Shown here in pieces: positions 1 to 11,110 of a DNA stretch of 64,000 nucleotides (the stretch's first letter is position 1; each line of letters starts with the position of its first letter). The DNA lies in NCBI RefSeq assembly GCF_020166435.1, contig NZ_JAINZP010000001.1:434001-498000 (forward strand). Direction: 5' to 3'. Both the position numbers and the translations under genes were made by a program. The notes beneath the pieces were generated by a model. It saw nothing but the letters and a program-made list of their open reading frames with translations. It was not told the origin of the DNA and searched no databases. Origin of the DNA: Pectobacterium versatile (GTDB taxonomy: Bacteria > Pseudomonadota > Gammaproteobacteria > Enterobacterales > Enterobacteriaceae).

Positions 1-98
1 TCAGGTAGAGTGTGGGATTTTGCGCAGTCAGTAGAATCCGCTCTGAATGCCCCGAAAAATATCTGATTTTCAGAAGAATTCAGCAGGTAATAGTACAT

Positions 99-2696
99 AT
101 GGGTAAAGCTCTCGTTATCGTCGAGTCCCCGGCAAAAGCCAAAACTATCAATAAGTATTTGGGCAATGACTACGTGGTGAAATCCAGCGTCGGTCATGTG
201 CGCGATTTGCCGACGAGTGGCTCAGTCAGTAAAAAGAGCGCGGACTCAACGACGAAAGATAAAACGAAAAAAGTCAAAAAAGATGAGAAATCAGCGCTGG
301 TTAATCGTATGGGCGTCGACCCTTATCATGGCTGGAAAGCCAACTACGAAATCCTGCCGGGTAAGGAGAAGGTTGTCTCCGAATTAAAAACGCTGGCGGA
401 AAATGCTGACCACATCTATCTCGCAACCGACCTTGACCGCGAAGGGGAAGCCATTGCTTGGCACCTGCGGGAAATCATTGGAGGTGACGATCGGCGTTTC
501 AGCCGCGTGGTGTTTAACGAAATCACGAAAAATGCCATTAAACAGGCGTTTGAAAAACCAGACACGTTGAATATTGACCGCGTGAATGCCCAGCAGGCGC
601 GTCGATTTATGGATCGCGTGGTGGGTTACATGGTTTCTCCACTGCTGTGGAAAAAAATCGCCCGTGGCCTGTCCGCTGGGCGCGTGCAGTCGGTCGCAGT
701 GCGTCTGATTGTCGATCGCGAGCGTGAAATCAAAGCGTTCGTGCCTGAAGAATATTGGGAACTGCACGCTGATTTGCTGGCAGGCAGCGATATTCAACTG
801 CAAATGCAGGTGACGCACCACAACGGCAAACCGTTTAAACCGGTTAATAAAGAACAAACGCATGCGGCGGTCAGTCTGCTTGAGAACGCGCGCTATGTGG
901 TTGCCGATCGTGAAGATAAACCGACCAGCAGCAAACCGGGCGCGCCGTTCATCACCTCCACGCTGCAACAGGCAGCCAGTACGCGTCTTGGCTTCGGCGT
1001 GAAAAAGACCATGATGATGGCGCAGCGTCTGTATGAAGCGGGCTACATTACCTACATGCGTACCGACTCAACAAACCTCAGTCAGGATGCCTTGACGATG
1101 GTGCGTGGTTATATCGGCGAAGAATTCGGTAAGCGCTATCTGCCGGAATCAGCGAACCTTTACAGCAGCAAAGAAAACTCGCAGGAAGCGCACGAAGCGA
1201 TTCGTCCTTCCGATGTTGGCGTGCTGGCCGACAGCTTGAAAGATATGGAAGCCGATGCACAGAAGCTGTATCAGCTGATCTGGCGTCAGTTCGTCGCCTG
1301 CCAAATGACACCAGCGCAATACGATTCCACCACGCTAATCGTGGAAGCTGCCGATTATCAGCTGCGTGCCAAAGGCCGTACGCTGCGTTTCGATGGTTGG
1401 ACGAAAGTCATGCCTGCGTTGCGTAAAAATGATGAAGATCGCACGTTGCCGACCGTGGCAGTGGGCGAAGTGCTGTCGCTGCAAAAACTGCTGCCAGGGC
1501 AACACTTCACTAAACCACCTGCACGTTACAGCGATGCCTCTCTGGTTAAAGAGCTGGAAAAACGCGGAATTGGTCGTCCGTCTACCTACGCGTCTATTAT
1601 TTCAACCATTCAGGATCGCGGCTATGTTCGAGTGGAGAACCGCCGTTTCTATGCCGAGAAAATGGGTGAAATCGTTACCGATCGACTGGAAGAAAACTTC
1701 CGCGAACTGATGAATTACGATTTCACCGCACGGATGGAAAGCCGCCTCGATCAGGTCGCCAATAATCAGGCGGAATGGAAAGCGGTCTTGGATGAGTTCT
1801 TTAACGAATTTAGCCAGCAGTTGGAAAAGGCAGAACAGGATCCTGAAGAAGGCGGTATGCGCCCGAATGCGATGGTATTAACTAGCATTGATTGCCCAAC
1901 CTGCTCTCGTCAAATGGGTATCCGTACTGCCAGTACCGGCGTATTTCTGGGCTGTTCCGGTTATGCACTGCCGCCGAAAGAGCGCTGTAAAACTACGATC
2001 AACCTAATACCAGAAACCGAAGTGCTGAACGTATTGGAAGGCGATGATGCCGAAACCAACGCGTTGCGTGCCCGCCGCCGCTGTGAGAAATGTGGGACGG
2101 CGATGGACAGCTATCTGATTGATAATCAGCGCAAGCTGCACGTTTGTGGGAATAACCCTGCCTGTGACGGATATGAGATCGAAGCCGGCGAGTTCCGCAT
2201 CAAGGGCTATGATGGCCCGATTGTTGAGTGCGAGAAATGTGACTCCGAGATGCACCTCAAAATGGGACGCTTCGGTAAATACATGGCGTGCACCAGCGAA
2301 ACATGTAGTAACACGCGTAAGATCCTGCGTAATGGCGATGTTGCGCCACCGAAAGAAGATCCGGTGCCGTTGCCTGAGCTGCCTTGCGAGAAGTCTGATG
2401 CCTATTTCGTATTGCGTGACGGCGCGGCAGGTGTCTTCCTTGCGGCCAATACGTTCCCGAAATCTCGCGAAACGCGGGCACCTCTGGTAGAAGAACTGGT
2501 GCGATTCAAAGATCGTTTACCGGAAAAACTGCGTTATCTGGCTGATGCTCCTGTGGCCGATAACGACGGCAACAAAACGCAGGTGCGTTTCAGCCGTAAG
2601 ACCAAACAGCAATATGTCTCGTCAGAGAAAGATGGCAAGGCAACGGGCTGGTCAGCGTTTTACATTGATGGCAAATGGGTTGAAGGGAAGAAGTAA
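99..2696 (+). CDS. topA: DNA topoisomerase I
   Basis: Type IA topoisomerase that relaxes negatively supercoiled DNA in the cytoplasm. The product is 865 residues, the length I recall for the E. coli enzyme. The N-terminal Toprim domain begins [15 protein letters not shown] and carries [13 protein letters not shown]; the catalytic tyrosine is Tyr319 in [10 protein letters not shown]. Three C-terminal zinc-ribbon-like clusters of Cys pairs follow (starting at [16 protein letters not shown] and CEKCDSEM), then a basic tail. The frame is open upstream to position 12, but the ATG at 99 is chosen because the family N-terminus starts there and a CAGGTAA ribosome-binding site lies just before it. The first 98 bases are promoter/leader sequence. 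A hairpin terminator follows, so it is probably monocistronic. Confidence 0.98.
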   Translation: MGKALVIVESPAKAKTINKYLGNDYVVKSSVGHVRDLPTSGSVSKKSADSTTKDKTKKVKKDEKSALVNRMGVDPYHGWKANYEILPGKEKVVSELKTLAENADHIYLATDLDREGEAIAWHLREIIGGDDRRFSRVVFNEITKNAIKQAFEKPDTLNIDRVNAQQARRFMDRVVGYMVSPLLWKKIARGLSAGRVQSVAVRLIVDREREIKAFVPEEYWELHADLLAGSDIQLQMQVTHHNGKPFKPVNKEQTHAAVSLLENARYVVADREDKPTSSKPGAPFITSTLQQAASTRLGFGVKKTMMMAQRLYEAGYITYMRTDSTNLSQDALTMVRGYIGEEFGKRYLPESANLYSSKENSQEAHEAIRPSDVGVLADSLKDMEADAQKLYQLIWRQFVACQMTPAQYDSTTLIVEAADYQLRAKGRTLRFDGWTKVMPALRKNDEDRTLPTVAVGEVLSLQKLLPGQHFTKPPARYSDASLVKELEKRGIGRPSTYASIISTIQDRGYVRVENRRFYAEKMGEIVTDRLEENFRELMNYDFTARMESRLDQVANNQAEWKAVLDEFFNEFSQQLEKAEQDPEEGGMRPNAMVLTSIDCPTCSRQMGIRTASTGVFLGCSGYALPPKERCKTTINLIPETEVLNVLEGDDAETNALRARRRCEKCGTAMDSYLIDNQRKLHVCGNNPACDGYEIEAGEFRIKGYDGPIVECEKCDSEMHLKMGRFGKYMACTSETCSNTRKILRNGDVAPPKEDPVPLPELPCEKSDAYFVLRDGAAGVFLAANTFPKSRETRAPLVEELVRFKDRLPEKLRYLADAPVADNDGNKTQVRFSRKTKQQYVSSEKDGKATGWSAFYIDGKWVEGKK

Positions 2697-2712
2697 CTTC
2701 TTTCAGTTACCC

Positions 2713-2776
2713 TACACATAACTGGGTTATGTGTAAGACATCGCTAAATCAAGCCAGCCGTAAGGCTGGCTTTTTT
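2713..2776 (+). terminator. topA terminator, preceded by a perfect hairpin
   Basis: Two hairpins follow the topA stop. TACACATAAC (2713-2722) pairs perfectly with GTTATGTGTA (2726-2735). The second, AAGCCAGCC-GTAA-GGCTGGCTT with a run of six T, is a textbook intrinsic terminator (2751-2776). Confidence 0.85.
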
Positions 2777-4050
<1,274 letters not shown>

Positions 4051-4083
4051 TGTTACTGATGCAGCATTTGTTGTTATGAAATG

Positions 4084-4110
4084 AAAACTCCAGCGTATGT
4101 CTGGAGTTTT
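4084..4110 (+). terminator. cysB terminator
   Basis: AAAACTCCAG (4084-4093) and CTGGAGTTTT (4101-4110) form a 10-bp stem ending in a T-run. The symmetric A/T flanks make it potentially bidirectional, so it may also serve the converging pseudogene. Confidence 0.85.
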
Positions 4111-4131
4111 CATTTATATAGCCGTCGGGCT

Positions 4132-4403
4132 TCAAGCTATTATTTTTTTACGGTAAACCTCTTCAATTTTAGTAATGCGCGCATCGCCGCTCAGCGGCTT
4201 ATAAATATGAATTTTGACAATTTTTAGTGGTGCTTCTGGTGACGTTACCGTACCTTTGGTCAGGAACGAGTAGTTCACCTGTGTTGCAACAAATAGCGGC
4301 GTATAAGCCACACCCACTAAATGTACGGTAGATTTAAAAGTGATTGATCAGCATCATTCAAATCACGGAAAGCAGTCCATCCACCAGCAAGTTGATCTGA
4401 CAT
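4132..4403 (-). pseudogene. Cystatin/monellin-like small protein, frameshifted
   Basis: The strand reads from an ATG at 4403 preceded by a good GAGGTG ribosome-binding site: MSDQLAGGWTAFRDLNDADQSLL, then a stop at TAG near 4317. The next frame continues with LVGVAYTPLFVATQV-NYSFLTKG and ends KIVKIHIYKPLSGDARITKIEEV. The motif YTPLxVATQVxxGTNYxF is what I recall for a small bacterial cystatin-like family. Here the residues between TQV and NYSF are missing and the frame is broken, so it is read as decayed. Function is unknown. The break could be confirmed by aligning to intact relatives; a sequencing error cannot be excluded. Confidence 0.55.
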
Positions 4404-4657
4404 TATTTCACCTCATTTAATTTTATTGATAATCTATCGCTGTATTGCCCTGTTAATATATTCACAGGTCAGTGAAATGAGACTAGGTGATTTAATTTTC
4501 TTTAGCAAGGAGGAACGCCATTCTCTTTATATGAATAATGTGAGACCATGTTAAAAAAATAAAATAATAATATTTATTATATTTTCAGTGAGTAATGTGT
4601 TTAATTATATATTTTGATATAAATATCAAAAAGCTTATGCAGCAAGCCATCGACTAA

Positions 4658-4813
4658 CCACGTTACGTTCTGAGCGCGGTTTCTTTTCCCCCTCCTCATG
4701 ATATTGCCATCGAAGACTGTCGTACATTTTTGCCGCCGCTTACTCGCCCGGTAATACAAACCGAGTTGTATTCAGTGTGGGCCAGCAACCGTCTGATTAG
4801 TAAAGTTCTTTAA
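4658..4813 (+). pseudogene. Possible LysR-family C-terminal remnant
   Basis: A 51-codon open frame without a start reads PRYVLSAVSFPPPHDIAIED... and ends LYSVWASNRLISKVL before a stop. The Trp/Ser/Asn-Arg-xx-Ser pattern near the end is reminiscent of LysR-family effector-domain tails. A stop at 4655-4657 closes the frame upstream. It lies in an otherwise AT-rich, gene-poor stretch (about 4410-4900). This is a weak call based on appearance only. Confidence 0.25.
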
Positions 4814-4923
4814 AATAACAAAATAGGTATTAAACGTAATATATCTCTCTCGCTGTGACAGCTGTCATTGGCTGAGTAGAAATGTCCACCATGCTCACGA
4901 ATCAATTTAATAAAGAGGGAATA

Positions 4924-5076
4924 ATGGAAAAAGAAAGCAATGAACGTTTGAAAAATGAATATATGTCAGAAGACATGAGTAAAAAAGAGGAGGCCGTTGA
5001 TAAAGAAAATCGCGCCGATGACTCAAATAAAAGACGCCCTGGATGTAATCGCGAGAAGTGTTTTTGCGCACGATGA
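4924..5076 (+). CDS. Small charged peptide with Cys-rich tail
   Basis: The product is 50 residues, very rich in Glu, Lys, Asp and Asn, and ends PGCNREKCFCAR, so three Cys fall in the last ten residues. I chose the ATG at 4924 over the in-frame ATG at 4882 because AAAGAGGG sits at the right distance. It has no signal peptide or membrane segment. It lies 34 bases upstream of the ferredoxin gene on the same strand, so the two are probably co-transcribed. I do not recognise the family. The Cys cluster could bind metal or be redox-active (inference). Confidence 0.5.
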   Translation: MEKESNERLKNEYMSEDMSKKEEAVDKENRADDSNKRRPGCNREKCFCAR

Positions 5077-5110
5077 AGTAAATGTCAATATCTGAAAAAG
5101 GATAAAAGTG

Positions 5111-5449
5111 ATGGGATATACTTATACAATTAGAGATTTAACCACAGGGGCTGTAATTCAGGCTCCTAATGATGTTTGCATTTTGGATTCACTTGAAGAG
5201 GCTGGTGTTGATTCACCTTATTCATGCCGTGCTGGGTCATGCTCTTCATGTGCTGCACTACTTATTACCGGTCTCGTTGATCAATCGGATGGTTCGTTTC
5301 TAAGCGATGAGCAGAAAGTTAGATTTATATTAACCTGTTCAGCATATCCTCAAAGTGACTGTATTATTCGAACAGGGGTAGAATGGCTCCTGGGAGATGA
5401 AGAAAAAGCGGACAAAGTCTTCTTTGAAGACTGGCAGAGGTGGAACTGA
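5111..5449 (+). CDS. Plant-type [2Fe-2S] ferredoxin, stand-alone
   Basis: A 112-residue chloroplast-type ferredoxin. The cluster ligands are in CRAGSCSSC followed, 28 residues later, by the Cys of FILTC; plant ferredoxins usually have 29 residues in that gap. [12 protein letters not shown] also matches the plant fold. No fused domain is present. Known Pectobacterium biology includes uptake of plant ferredoxin as an iron source by the Fus system and pectocins with an N-terminal ferredoxin domain; whether this protein belongs to either is inference. The ATG at 5111 is preferred over GTG at 5108 because AAAAAGGA gives an 8-base spacing. A C-terminal tail ([16 protein letters not shown]) extends beyond the usual end. 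Confidence 0.85.
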   Translation: MGYTYTIRDLTTGAVIQAPNDVCILDSLEEAGVDSPYSCRAGSCSSCAALLITGLVDQSDGSFLSDEQKVRFILTCSAYPQSDCIIRTGVEWLLGDEEKADKVFFEDWQRWN

Positions 5450-5489
5450 TTCCGGCTTTTTTAAGCTTGGATCTTTAAAATGGCAAAAT

Positions 5490-5516
5490 ATGTTCCCTTC
5501 ATAAAGAAGGGAACAT
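5490..5516 (+). terminator. Hairpin after ferredoxin gene
   Basis: ATGTTCCCTTC and GAAGGGAACAT form a perfect 11-bp stem with an ATAAA loop 40 bases after the ferredoxin stop. It lacks a long T-run. The rest of the gap to 5825 holds only a weak 67-codon minus-strand frame that I do not support. Confidence 0.6.
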
Positions 5517-5825
5517 TATCAAAACATGTGGCGTTCCCCAGAACGGCACGCTGTAAAAAATTATGTATATCGACTCTCCCATAAACGCTGCCCAAAACGG
5601 GTGTCCAACTTTTGGGGACAGACCATAATGCTTGTGCTTTATCGTTGCCCCACTTCCTATGTAACCCACCATTTCCTTGATCTTTTGCCCGTTTATCCGC
5701 ATTGAGCCCTGTGTTGTCGGAGCGAGGTGTGATAGATATAGTCCTCGTCTGAAAAGTCTATCCAGTAGGTGTTGATGCCAAACGTGGTGTCAGAACCTTC
5801 GCTCCACCCGATCCGAGGCCAAAAC

Positions 5826-6116
5826 ATGAAATTATTGCCATGGCTATGTACTGCCGCTGCGCTTCTGCTGGCGGGATGCAGTAATCATAGTGAGAACGCT
5901 GCCGCTACCCAGCAAAACACCACGCAAAATGATGACACAAGCACGGTGGTGTTGCTGAAAAGCAGTTCGCCGGTTGACGTCAACTGTACGCTGATTGGTG
6001 GAACGATGGCGATCTCCCGGCAGCTTGATGGTGCGAGCGTGGGTGCCTGTCAGTTAGCCAACGGTAAGCGCTGTAGCGAGCAATCGCTGATGAATGGAAG
6101 TTGCCCTGCAGGGTGA
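5826..6116 (+). CDS. DUF333 lipoprotein (YdbJ-like)
   Basis: A 96-residue lipoprotein precursor. The signal MKLLPWLCTAAALLLAGC has a clear lipobox (LAGC). The C-terminal half has the DUF333 pattern: VNCTLIGGTMAISRQLDG..GACQLANGKRCSEQSLMNGSC. E. coli carries a related gene (ydbJ) next to ldhA, and here too it sits beside ldhA, convergently. The ATG at 5826 is chosen for the signal peptide and a GAGG site 7 bases upstream. Its function is unknown. The intervening hslJ of E. coli is not present here. Confidence 0.8.
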   Translation: MKLLPWLCTAAALLLAGCSNHSENAAATQQNTTQNDDTSTVVLLKSSSPVDVNCTLIGGTMAISRQLDGASVGACQLANGKRCSEQSLMNGSCPAG

Positions 6117-6149
6117 GTGTCGCGGCAGTCTGCACTGCCGCAGGAAGGT

Positions 6150-7142
6150 TTACGGTGTAACCAGATTTACACAAGACGCGTTCTGGCTGATGTCTTTGAG
6201 GTTCTGTAGCGTGGTTTGGGAAATGCTGATTAGTGCCTCTTCCGTCAGGAACGCCTGATGCCCAGTAAACAGTACGTTGTGGCACGCGGATAAGCGGCGG
6301 AAGATATCGTCCTGAATCACATCGTTGGATTTATCGGCGAAGAAGAGATCGCGCTCGTTTTCATAAACGTCCATGCCCAGTGCGCCAATTTTCTGTTGCT
6401 TCAACGCGTCGATAGCGGCCTGCGAGTCGATCAGGCCACCACGGCTGGTATTGACGATCATGACGCCGTTTTTCATTTGCGCAAAGGCCGCCTGATTCAG
6501 CAGGTGATGATTCTCCGGCGTCAGTGGACAGTGCAGGGAGATAACGTCCGCGTTGGCGTACAGCGTTTTTAGATCGACATACTCTGCCCCTAATTCCAGT
6601 GCCTGCGGGTTCGGGTAGGGATCGAAGGCCAGCAGCCGCATGCCGAAGCCTTTCAGAATGCGCATCGTGGCGATGCCGATTTTTCCGGTGCCAATAATGC
6701 CCGCCGTCCGGTTGTGCATATTGAATCCAATCAATCCTTCCAGAGAGAAGTTCGCGTCGCGAGTACGCTGATAGGCGCGGTGAATGCGGCGGTTAAGCGT
6801 CAGCATCAGGCCGACGGCGTGTTCGGCGACGGCCTCAGGGGAATACGCGGGAACGCGTACTACGCTGATACCCAGTTCCTTAGCGGCTTCCAAATCGACA
6901 TTGTTAAAGCCCGCACAGCGCAGCGCGAGCGTTTTAATGCCCAACGCTGCCAGTTCGGTCAACACTTCGCGTCCACCGTCATCGTTTACAAAGATGCAGA
7001 CGGCTTGACAGCCCGCGGCTGTTTTCGCGGTGCGCGATGTCAGCATGAAATCAAAAAACTCCAGCTCATAGCCAAACTGCTGATTGACCTGCTCCAGATA
7101 TTTACGGTCATACTGCTTAGTGCTGTAAATTGCCAGTTTCAT
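6150..7142 (-). CDS. ldhA: Fermentative D-lactate dehydrogenase
   Basis: NAD-dependent reduction of pyruvate to D-lactate during fermentation. The 330-residue protein has the D-2-hydroxyacid dehydrogenase layout: a split catalytic domain and a Rossmann domain with GIIGTGKIGIATMRILKGFG at about 147-166. It also has the substrate-binding Arg of NTSRGGLIDS and the catalytic His near TGHQAFLTEEAL. The ATG at 7142 begins MKLAIYSTKQYD, the family N-terminus. A 10-bp hairpin upstream (7198-7227) separates it from the chemoreceptor gene, so it probably has its own promoter. Confidence 0.96.
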   Translation of the reverse strand: MKLAIYSTKQYDRKYLEQVNQQFGYELEFFDFMLTSRTAKTAAGCQAVCIFVNDDGGREVLTELAALGIKTLALRCAGFNNVDLEAAKELGISVVRVPAYSPEAVAEHAVGLMLTLNRRIHRAYQRTRDANFSLEGLIGFNMHNRTAGIIGTGKIGIATMRILKGFGMRLLAFDPYPNPQALELGAEYVDLKTLYANADVISLHCPLTPENHHLLNQAAFAQMKNGVMIVNTSRGGLIDSQAAIDALKQQKIGALGMDVYENERDLFFADKSNDVIQDDIFRRLSACHNVLFTGHQAFLTEEALISISQTTLQNLKDISQNASCVNLVTP

Positions 7143-7197
7143 TGATAGTTTCTCCGAAAAATCCTTAGGTTAAGCTATCAGAAAATCGGGCGGTGAC

Positions 7198-7227
7198 AAA
7201 CCGTTACCTGACTGACAGTAACGGTTT
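7198..7227. terminator. Hairpin between aer-like gene and ldhA
   Basis: AAACCGTTAC (7198-7207) and GTAACGGTTT (7218-7227) form a perfect 10-bp stem. It probably ends transcription of the upstream minus-strand chemoreceptor gene. No T-run is present. Confidence 0.5.
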
Positions 7228-7261
7228 GAAATTGAGAGGCAATAATAGCGTAAGACCGATT

Positions 7262-8815
7262 TTAGCGAGACGTACTGAAAACCGACACGGCTTCGGACAT
7301 CGTGGAAATCTGCTGTTCCAGACTGTTAATGGCAGAACTGGAGTGCGTAGCCAAAATGGTGTTCTGGCGCGTCAATTCATCAATGTTGTTCACCGCAGAA
7401 TTAATTTGCCCCAGCCCTTGCGATTGCTCTTGTGTCGCCAGGCTGATTTGATTCACAAGCTGCGAGACTTGTTGTACCTGAGCCAGAATGTTGTTCATTG
7501 ACTGACTGGTATGGTTGACCAATTTATCGCTGGTGTGAATGTTCGCGATTGTGGCATCGATAATCGCTGCGATGTCTTTGGCGGCAGCGGCACTACGCTG
7601 CGCCAGAATACGGACTTCCCCCGCGACCACGGCGAAACTCTTGCCCTGTTCTCCGGCGTGAGCGGCCTCTACTGCTGCATTAAGCGCCAGAATGTTGGTC
7701 TGGAACGCCAGATTATCCAGCACGCTAATGATGTCGGTGATCTCTTTGCTGGAACGGGTCATGGTCGCCATGGTATCGGTTACCTGATTGACCGCTTTCT
7801 CTCCTGCATTGACAGCCTGATTGGCATCATTCGCACAACGCGTTGCTAACTGTGTGGCAGACGCATTACTTTGGATCGTCGCCGTCAGTTCTTCCATTGA
7901 TGACGCGGTGGATTGTAAGCTTTGCGCGGTATCTTCACAGCGCTGGCTGAGTGTGTAATTCCCCGAAGCAATCTCGCCGCAGGCGTTGCGTAGTTCAGCC
8001 AGCTTGCCGTTAACATCATCGACAAACGTGCGGAAATTCATGCCGGATTGGTTGACGGCGCGTAATAACATGCCAACTTCATCCACGCGATTAAGTTGAA
8101 ACGAGTTGTCCGCCTGCCCAGATGCGGAATTAATAGCCTGGCGTAGAATCTTTTCCAGTGGTTTTGCCAGATGTTGAACTAATAATTCACTGGTTATTGT
8201 CGCGCCAGCGAGTAGTGCCAGAACAAAAGTTAATAGCGGTGTGGTGAGTGGAAGGGTCGCCAATAAGAAAAGAAGCGCAAATAGCATGAAAAGGAAAACG
8301 TAGCTTCTTATCCGCCACCGTATGGGGATGACGGTAAATAAGCTAAGAAGTTTTAGCGGCCCTTTATAAATCAATAGTCCCTGAAAGAGTCGGCGGTTTT
8401 TTAATTTATTCTCGTTCATTTGGTGGTAAAGCGCTTCTGCTTGCCGAATCTCTTCCTGTGAAACGCGGGTTCTCACCGACATATATCCTGTGATTTTCCC
8501 TTCCTTCATCAGCGGCGTCGTACTGGCTTTTACCCAATAATAGTCGCCACTCTTGCGGCGATTCTTGACGACGGCCGTCCAGATTTTACCTGCCTTCAGC
8601 GTTGCCCACATGTCGGCAAACGCCTGCGGGGGCATGTCCGGGTGGCGCACGATATTGTGAGGTTGGTGGAGGATTTCCTCAAAGTCGTAACCACTGGCAT
8701 CAATAAAATCGTCATTGGCATAAGTGATATGGCTATCGGTAGTGGTAACCGACATTAGCTTTGCTTTTTCATCTAATAAATACTGAATATCACTGACTGG
8801 AAAATTCTTACGCAT
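7262..8815 (-). CDS. Aerotaxis receptor-like methyl-accepting protein, copy 1
   Basis: Aer-type redox/oxygen sensor of 517 residues. The N-terminal PAS domain (about 15-120) contains [13 protein letters not shown] and [17 protein letters not shown], which match the FAD-binding PAS of E. coli Aer. A pair of hydrophobic segments (about 170-215) without a periplasmic domain, a HAMP-like linker and a cytoplasmic signalling domain follow. The conserved hairpin tip [25 protein letters not shown] contacts CheA/CheW in this family. A sigma-28-like promoter upstream (8900-8926) fits a motility gene. It is a close paralogue of the next gene. The exact ligand is inferred. Confidence 0.9.
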   Translation of the reverse strand: MRKNFPVSDIQYLLDEKAKLMSVTTTDSHITYANDDFIDASGYDFEEILHQPHNIVRHPDMPPQAFADMWATLKAGKIWTAVVKNRRKSGDYYWVKASTTPLMKEGKITGYMSVRTRVSQEEIRQAEALYHQMNENKLKNRRLFQGLLIYKGPLKLLSLFTVIPIRWRIRSYVFLFMLFALLFLLATLPLTTPLLTFVLALLAGATITSELLVQHLAKPLEKILRQAINSASGQADNSFQLNRVDEVGMLLRAVNQSGMNFRTFVDDVNGKLAELRNACGEIASGNYTLSQRCEDTAQSLQSTASSMEELTATIQSNASATQLATRCANDANQAVNAGEKAVNQVTDTMATMTRSSKEITDIISVLDNLAFQTNILALNAAVEAAHAGEQGKSFAVVAGEVRILAQRSAAAAKDIAAIIDATIANIHTSDKLVNHTSQSMNNILAQVQQVSQLVNQISLATQEQSQGLGQINSAVNNIDELTRQNTILATHSSSAINSLEQQISTMSEAVSVFSTSR

Positions 8816-8899
8816 TTATTGATCCTTTTAGTATAAGCAAGCATAAACATAATGTTTTTAGATCCATTAGCTAACTGAAAAGCGATTAATGCTATTTAA

Positions 8900-8926
8900 T
8901 TAACGGCAATCTTCACGAAATACTTA
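8900..8926 (-). promoter_or_regulatory. Sigma-28 (FliA) promoter for aer-like copy 1
   Basis: Reading the minus strand: TAAGTATT, an 11-base spacer, then GCCGTTAA. The flagellar sigma consensus is TAAAGTTT-N11-GCCGATAA, so the -10 element matches 7 of 8 and the spacing is exact. It lies about 85 bases upstream of the start codon. The rest of the gap 8816-9184 shows nothing else. Confidence 0.65.
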
Positions 8927-9184
8927 GCGAGTAGACTTATATATTCTTACTAGTTTCGCTCGTTATTTTTTCTTTAGGAAACTGTTGTTTTTTCTTCAGG
9001 AAAGTAGTTGCCTAGCCCGACTCGCTGCAAGAGCCTGCGCCGGTGACCAAAAGCATTCATTTGCTAAGTATATTATGACTCTGCGAATTTGCACGGTGGG
9101 TAACGCAGGTTGAAGTATGGGAAAAATGACGAGGGGATAAGGCGACGGACGCCCTGATATGAGCGTCCGTGAAGATGAGATTAA

Positions 9185-10738
9185 CTAGCGGGAAAGGCTA
9201 AAGACAGAAGCTGCTTGTACCATACTCGAGATCTGCTGTTGCAGGTGATCGGTGGCCGAATGTGACTGACTCGCCAGCGCGGTATTCTGATGTGTGAGCT
9301 CATCGATGCGGTTTACCGCTTCATTAATTTGCTCCAGCCCTTGAGATTGTTCCTGCGTTGCGAGGCTGATCTCATTCATCAAATTGGTAACGTGCTGAAC
9401 CTGCAGCAGAATATTGCTCATGGATTTATGCGTGTGTGAAACCTGCTGTTCACCGGTACGAATGCTATTCAGCGTTTCGTCAATGATGGTCGAAATATCG
9501 CTGGAAGAAGAGGCGCTACGCTGTGCCAACGAACGCACTTCACTGGCGACCACCGCAAAGCTCTTACCCTGTTCTCCGGCATGTGCGGCTTCGACGGCGG
9601 CGTTCACGGCCAGAATATTGGTCTGGAACGCGAGATTATCCATCACGCTGACGATATCCGTAATCCGTTCGCTGGAACGGGTGATCGTCTCCATTGTATC
9701 AGAGACCTGGCTGACAGCCTGCTCGCCAGAGTTCACTGCCTGGTTCACATCCTGCGTATAGAGTGAGGCCTGAAGCGAGGCTTCCGCATTACTTTTTATT
9801 GTTGCAGTAAGCTGTTCCACGGAGGCGGCGGTTTGTTGCAGGCTCTCTTCCGTTTCCTCGCAGCACTGTGCCAACGTATGGTTGCCTTGCGCGATTTCAT
9901 TACAGGCGTTTTTCAGCTCGCTCAGATTGGTGTTCACATCGTCCACGAAGGTGCGGAAATTCATACCGGACTGGTTTACCGCGCGCATTAACATGCCAAT
10001 TTCATCCACGCGATTAAGCTGCGTCAGGTTGTCCGCCTGTCCGGCAGCGGAACGCATGGCCTGAGCCAGGATTTGCTCAATAGGACGGGCAACATGGTGC
10101 ACCAGAAGTTCGCCACTGACAAAACAACAGGCGATGAGCAGTGGAAAAAGTACGGAGGCCAATGCCGTTCCCGCCAGCAGAGAATAGGCAGCGATGAGCG
10201 GAATCAGGCTAAAGAGTAGAAAATAGCTGCGGATGCGCCAGCGTAATGGCATGGTTTTAAAAAGACTCAGGATGCGCAATGGCCCAGTATAAATAAGCAG
10301 ACCATGATGGAAGGTGCGATATTTCAGTTTACCTTCATTTGCACTGGCATAGAGCCCCTCAGCCTGACGAATCTCTTCGGGTGAGGCGGCGGTCCGCACA
10401 GACATATAACCGGCAATTTCACCGCCTTTTCTCAGTGGCGTGGTGCTGGATTTTACCCAGTAATGGTCGCCATTTTTGCACCGATTTTTCACAATCCCCG
10501 TCCAGATATTGCCTGCGCGCAGCGTTTTCCACATATCCGCGAAGGCGGCTGGTGGCATATCCGGGTGTCGGATAAGATTATGGGGCTGCCCCATCAGCTC
10601 ATCTGTGGTATAGCCGCTGACATCAATAAAATCTTTGTTTGCGTAGGTAATATGGCTTTCTGGCGTGGTGACCGACATGAGTCTGGTTTTTTCAGAAAGA
10701 GGGAGCTGACGGTCGGTTACAGGGGTGTTATTACGCAT
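9185..10738 (-). CDS. Aerotaxis receptor-like methyl-accepting protein, copy 2
   Basis: A second 517-residue Aer-type protein with the same order: PAS domain (HPDMPPAAFADMW, WTGIVKNRCKNGDHYWV), two hydrophobic segments around 170-215, HAMP-like linker, and signalling domain with [25 protein letters not shown]. Equal length and high identity to copy 1 in the same orientation indicate a tandem duplication. The PAS domains and membrane segments differ more than the signalling tips, so sensing may have diverged. No sigma-28 promoter was found in the 370 bases upstream. A Cys (NRCKNG) replaces an Arg found in copy 1 in the PAS loop. Confidence 0.9.
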   Translation of the reverse strand: MRNNTPVTDRQLPLSEKTRLMSVTTPESHITYANKDFIDVSGYTTDELMGQPHNLIRHPDMPPAAFADMWKTLRAGNIWTGIVKNRCKNGDHYWVKSSTTPLRKGGEIAGYMSVRTAASPEEIRQAEGLYASANEGKLKYRTFHHGLLIYTGPLRILSLFKTMPLRWRIRSYFLLFSLIPLIAAYSLLAGTALASVLFPLLIACCFVSGELLVHHVARPIEQILAQAMRSAAGQADNLTQLNRVDEIGMLMRAVNQSGMNFRTFVDDVNTNLSELKNACNEIAQGNHTLAQCCEETEESLQQTAASVEQLTATIKSNAEASLQASLYTQDVNQAVNSGEQAVSQVSDTMETITRSSERITDIVSVMDNLAFQTNILAVNAAVEAAHAGEQGKSFAVVASEVRSLAQRSASSSSDISTIIDETLNSIRTGEQQVSHTHKSMSNILLQVQHVTNLMNEISLATQEQSQGLEQINEAVNRIDELTHQNTALASQSHSATDHLQQQISSMVQAASVFSLSR

Positions 10739-11110
10739 AAAGCAGTCCTTGATATGCTGTGTCCGAATACTGATTTAACATGAGGCATACCCACGGCAAT
10801 GAATCAGCGGATAGCGGTAATGGTTCAGGTTTGCCCATTGATTTTTTTAAGGCGCTCGGGCAGAAGGAGATAATCCTGATATCCACCCGTAAACGCTTTG
10901 TTCATGATGAGATAACGTGATTCATTACAAAATATAACCTCAATTAAACATTTTACCACGAAAGGGTAATGAGTACGTACGCACAATAGTGGTAAATGTG
11001 AGCTGGATGGGTTTGTTTGTTAATAAAAAGAGCGATTTGTGAATGAATAATCGGCAGAGTTATGCTGGACGAATTTTACCGCTATTGAACAGGATGCTTA
11101 ACTCGCGCTA
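10739..11110. other. Divergent region aer-like copy 2 / ydbH
   Basis: A 372-base divergent intergenic region that should hold both promoters. AT-rich stretches lie at 10915-11045. I see no strong repeat, RNA or operator. Confidence 0.4.

Noticed and set aside
5499-5702. 67-codon minus-strand frame after the ferredoxin gene
   Set aside because: It has no recognised motifs or clear ribosome-binding site, and its end overlaps the hairpin.
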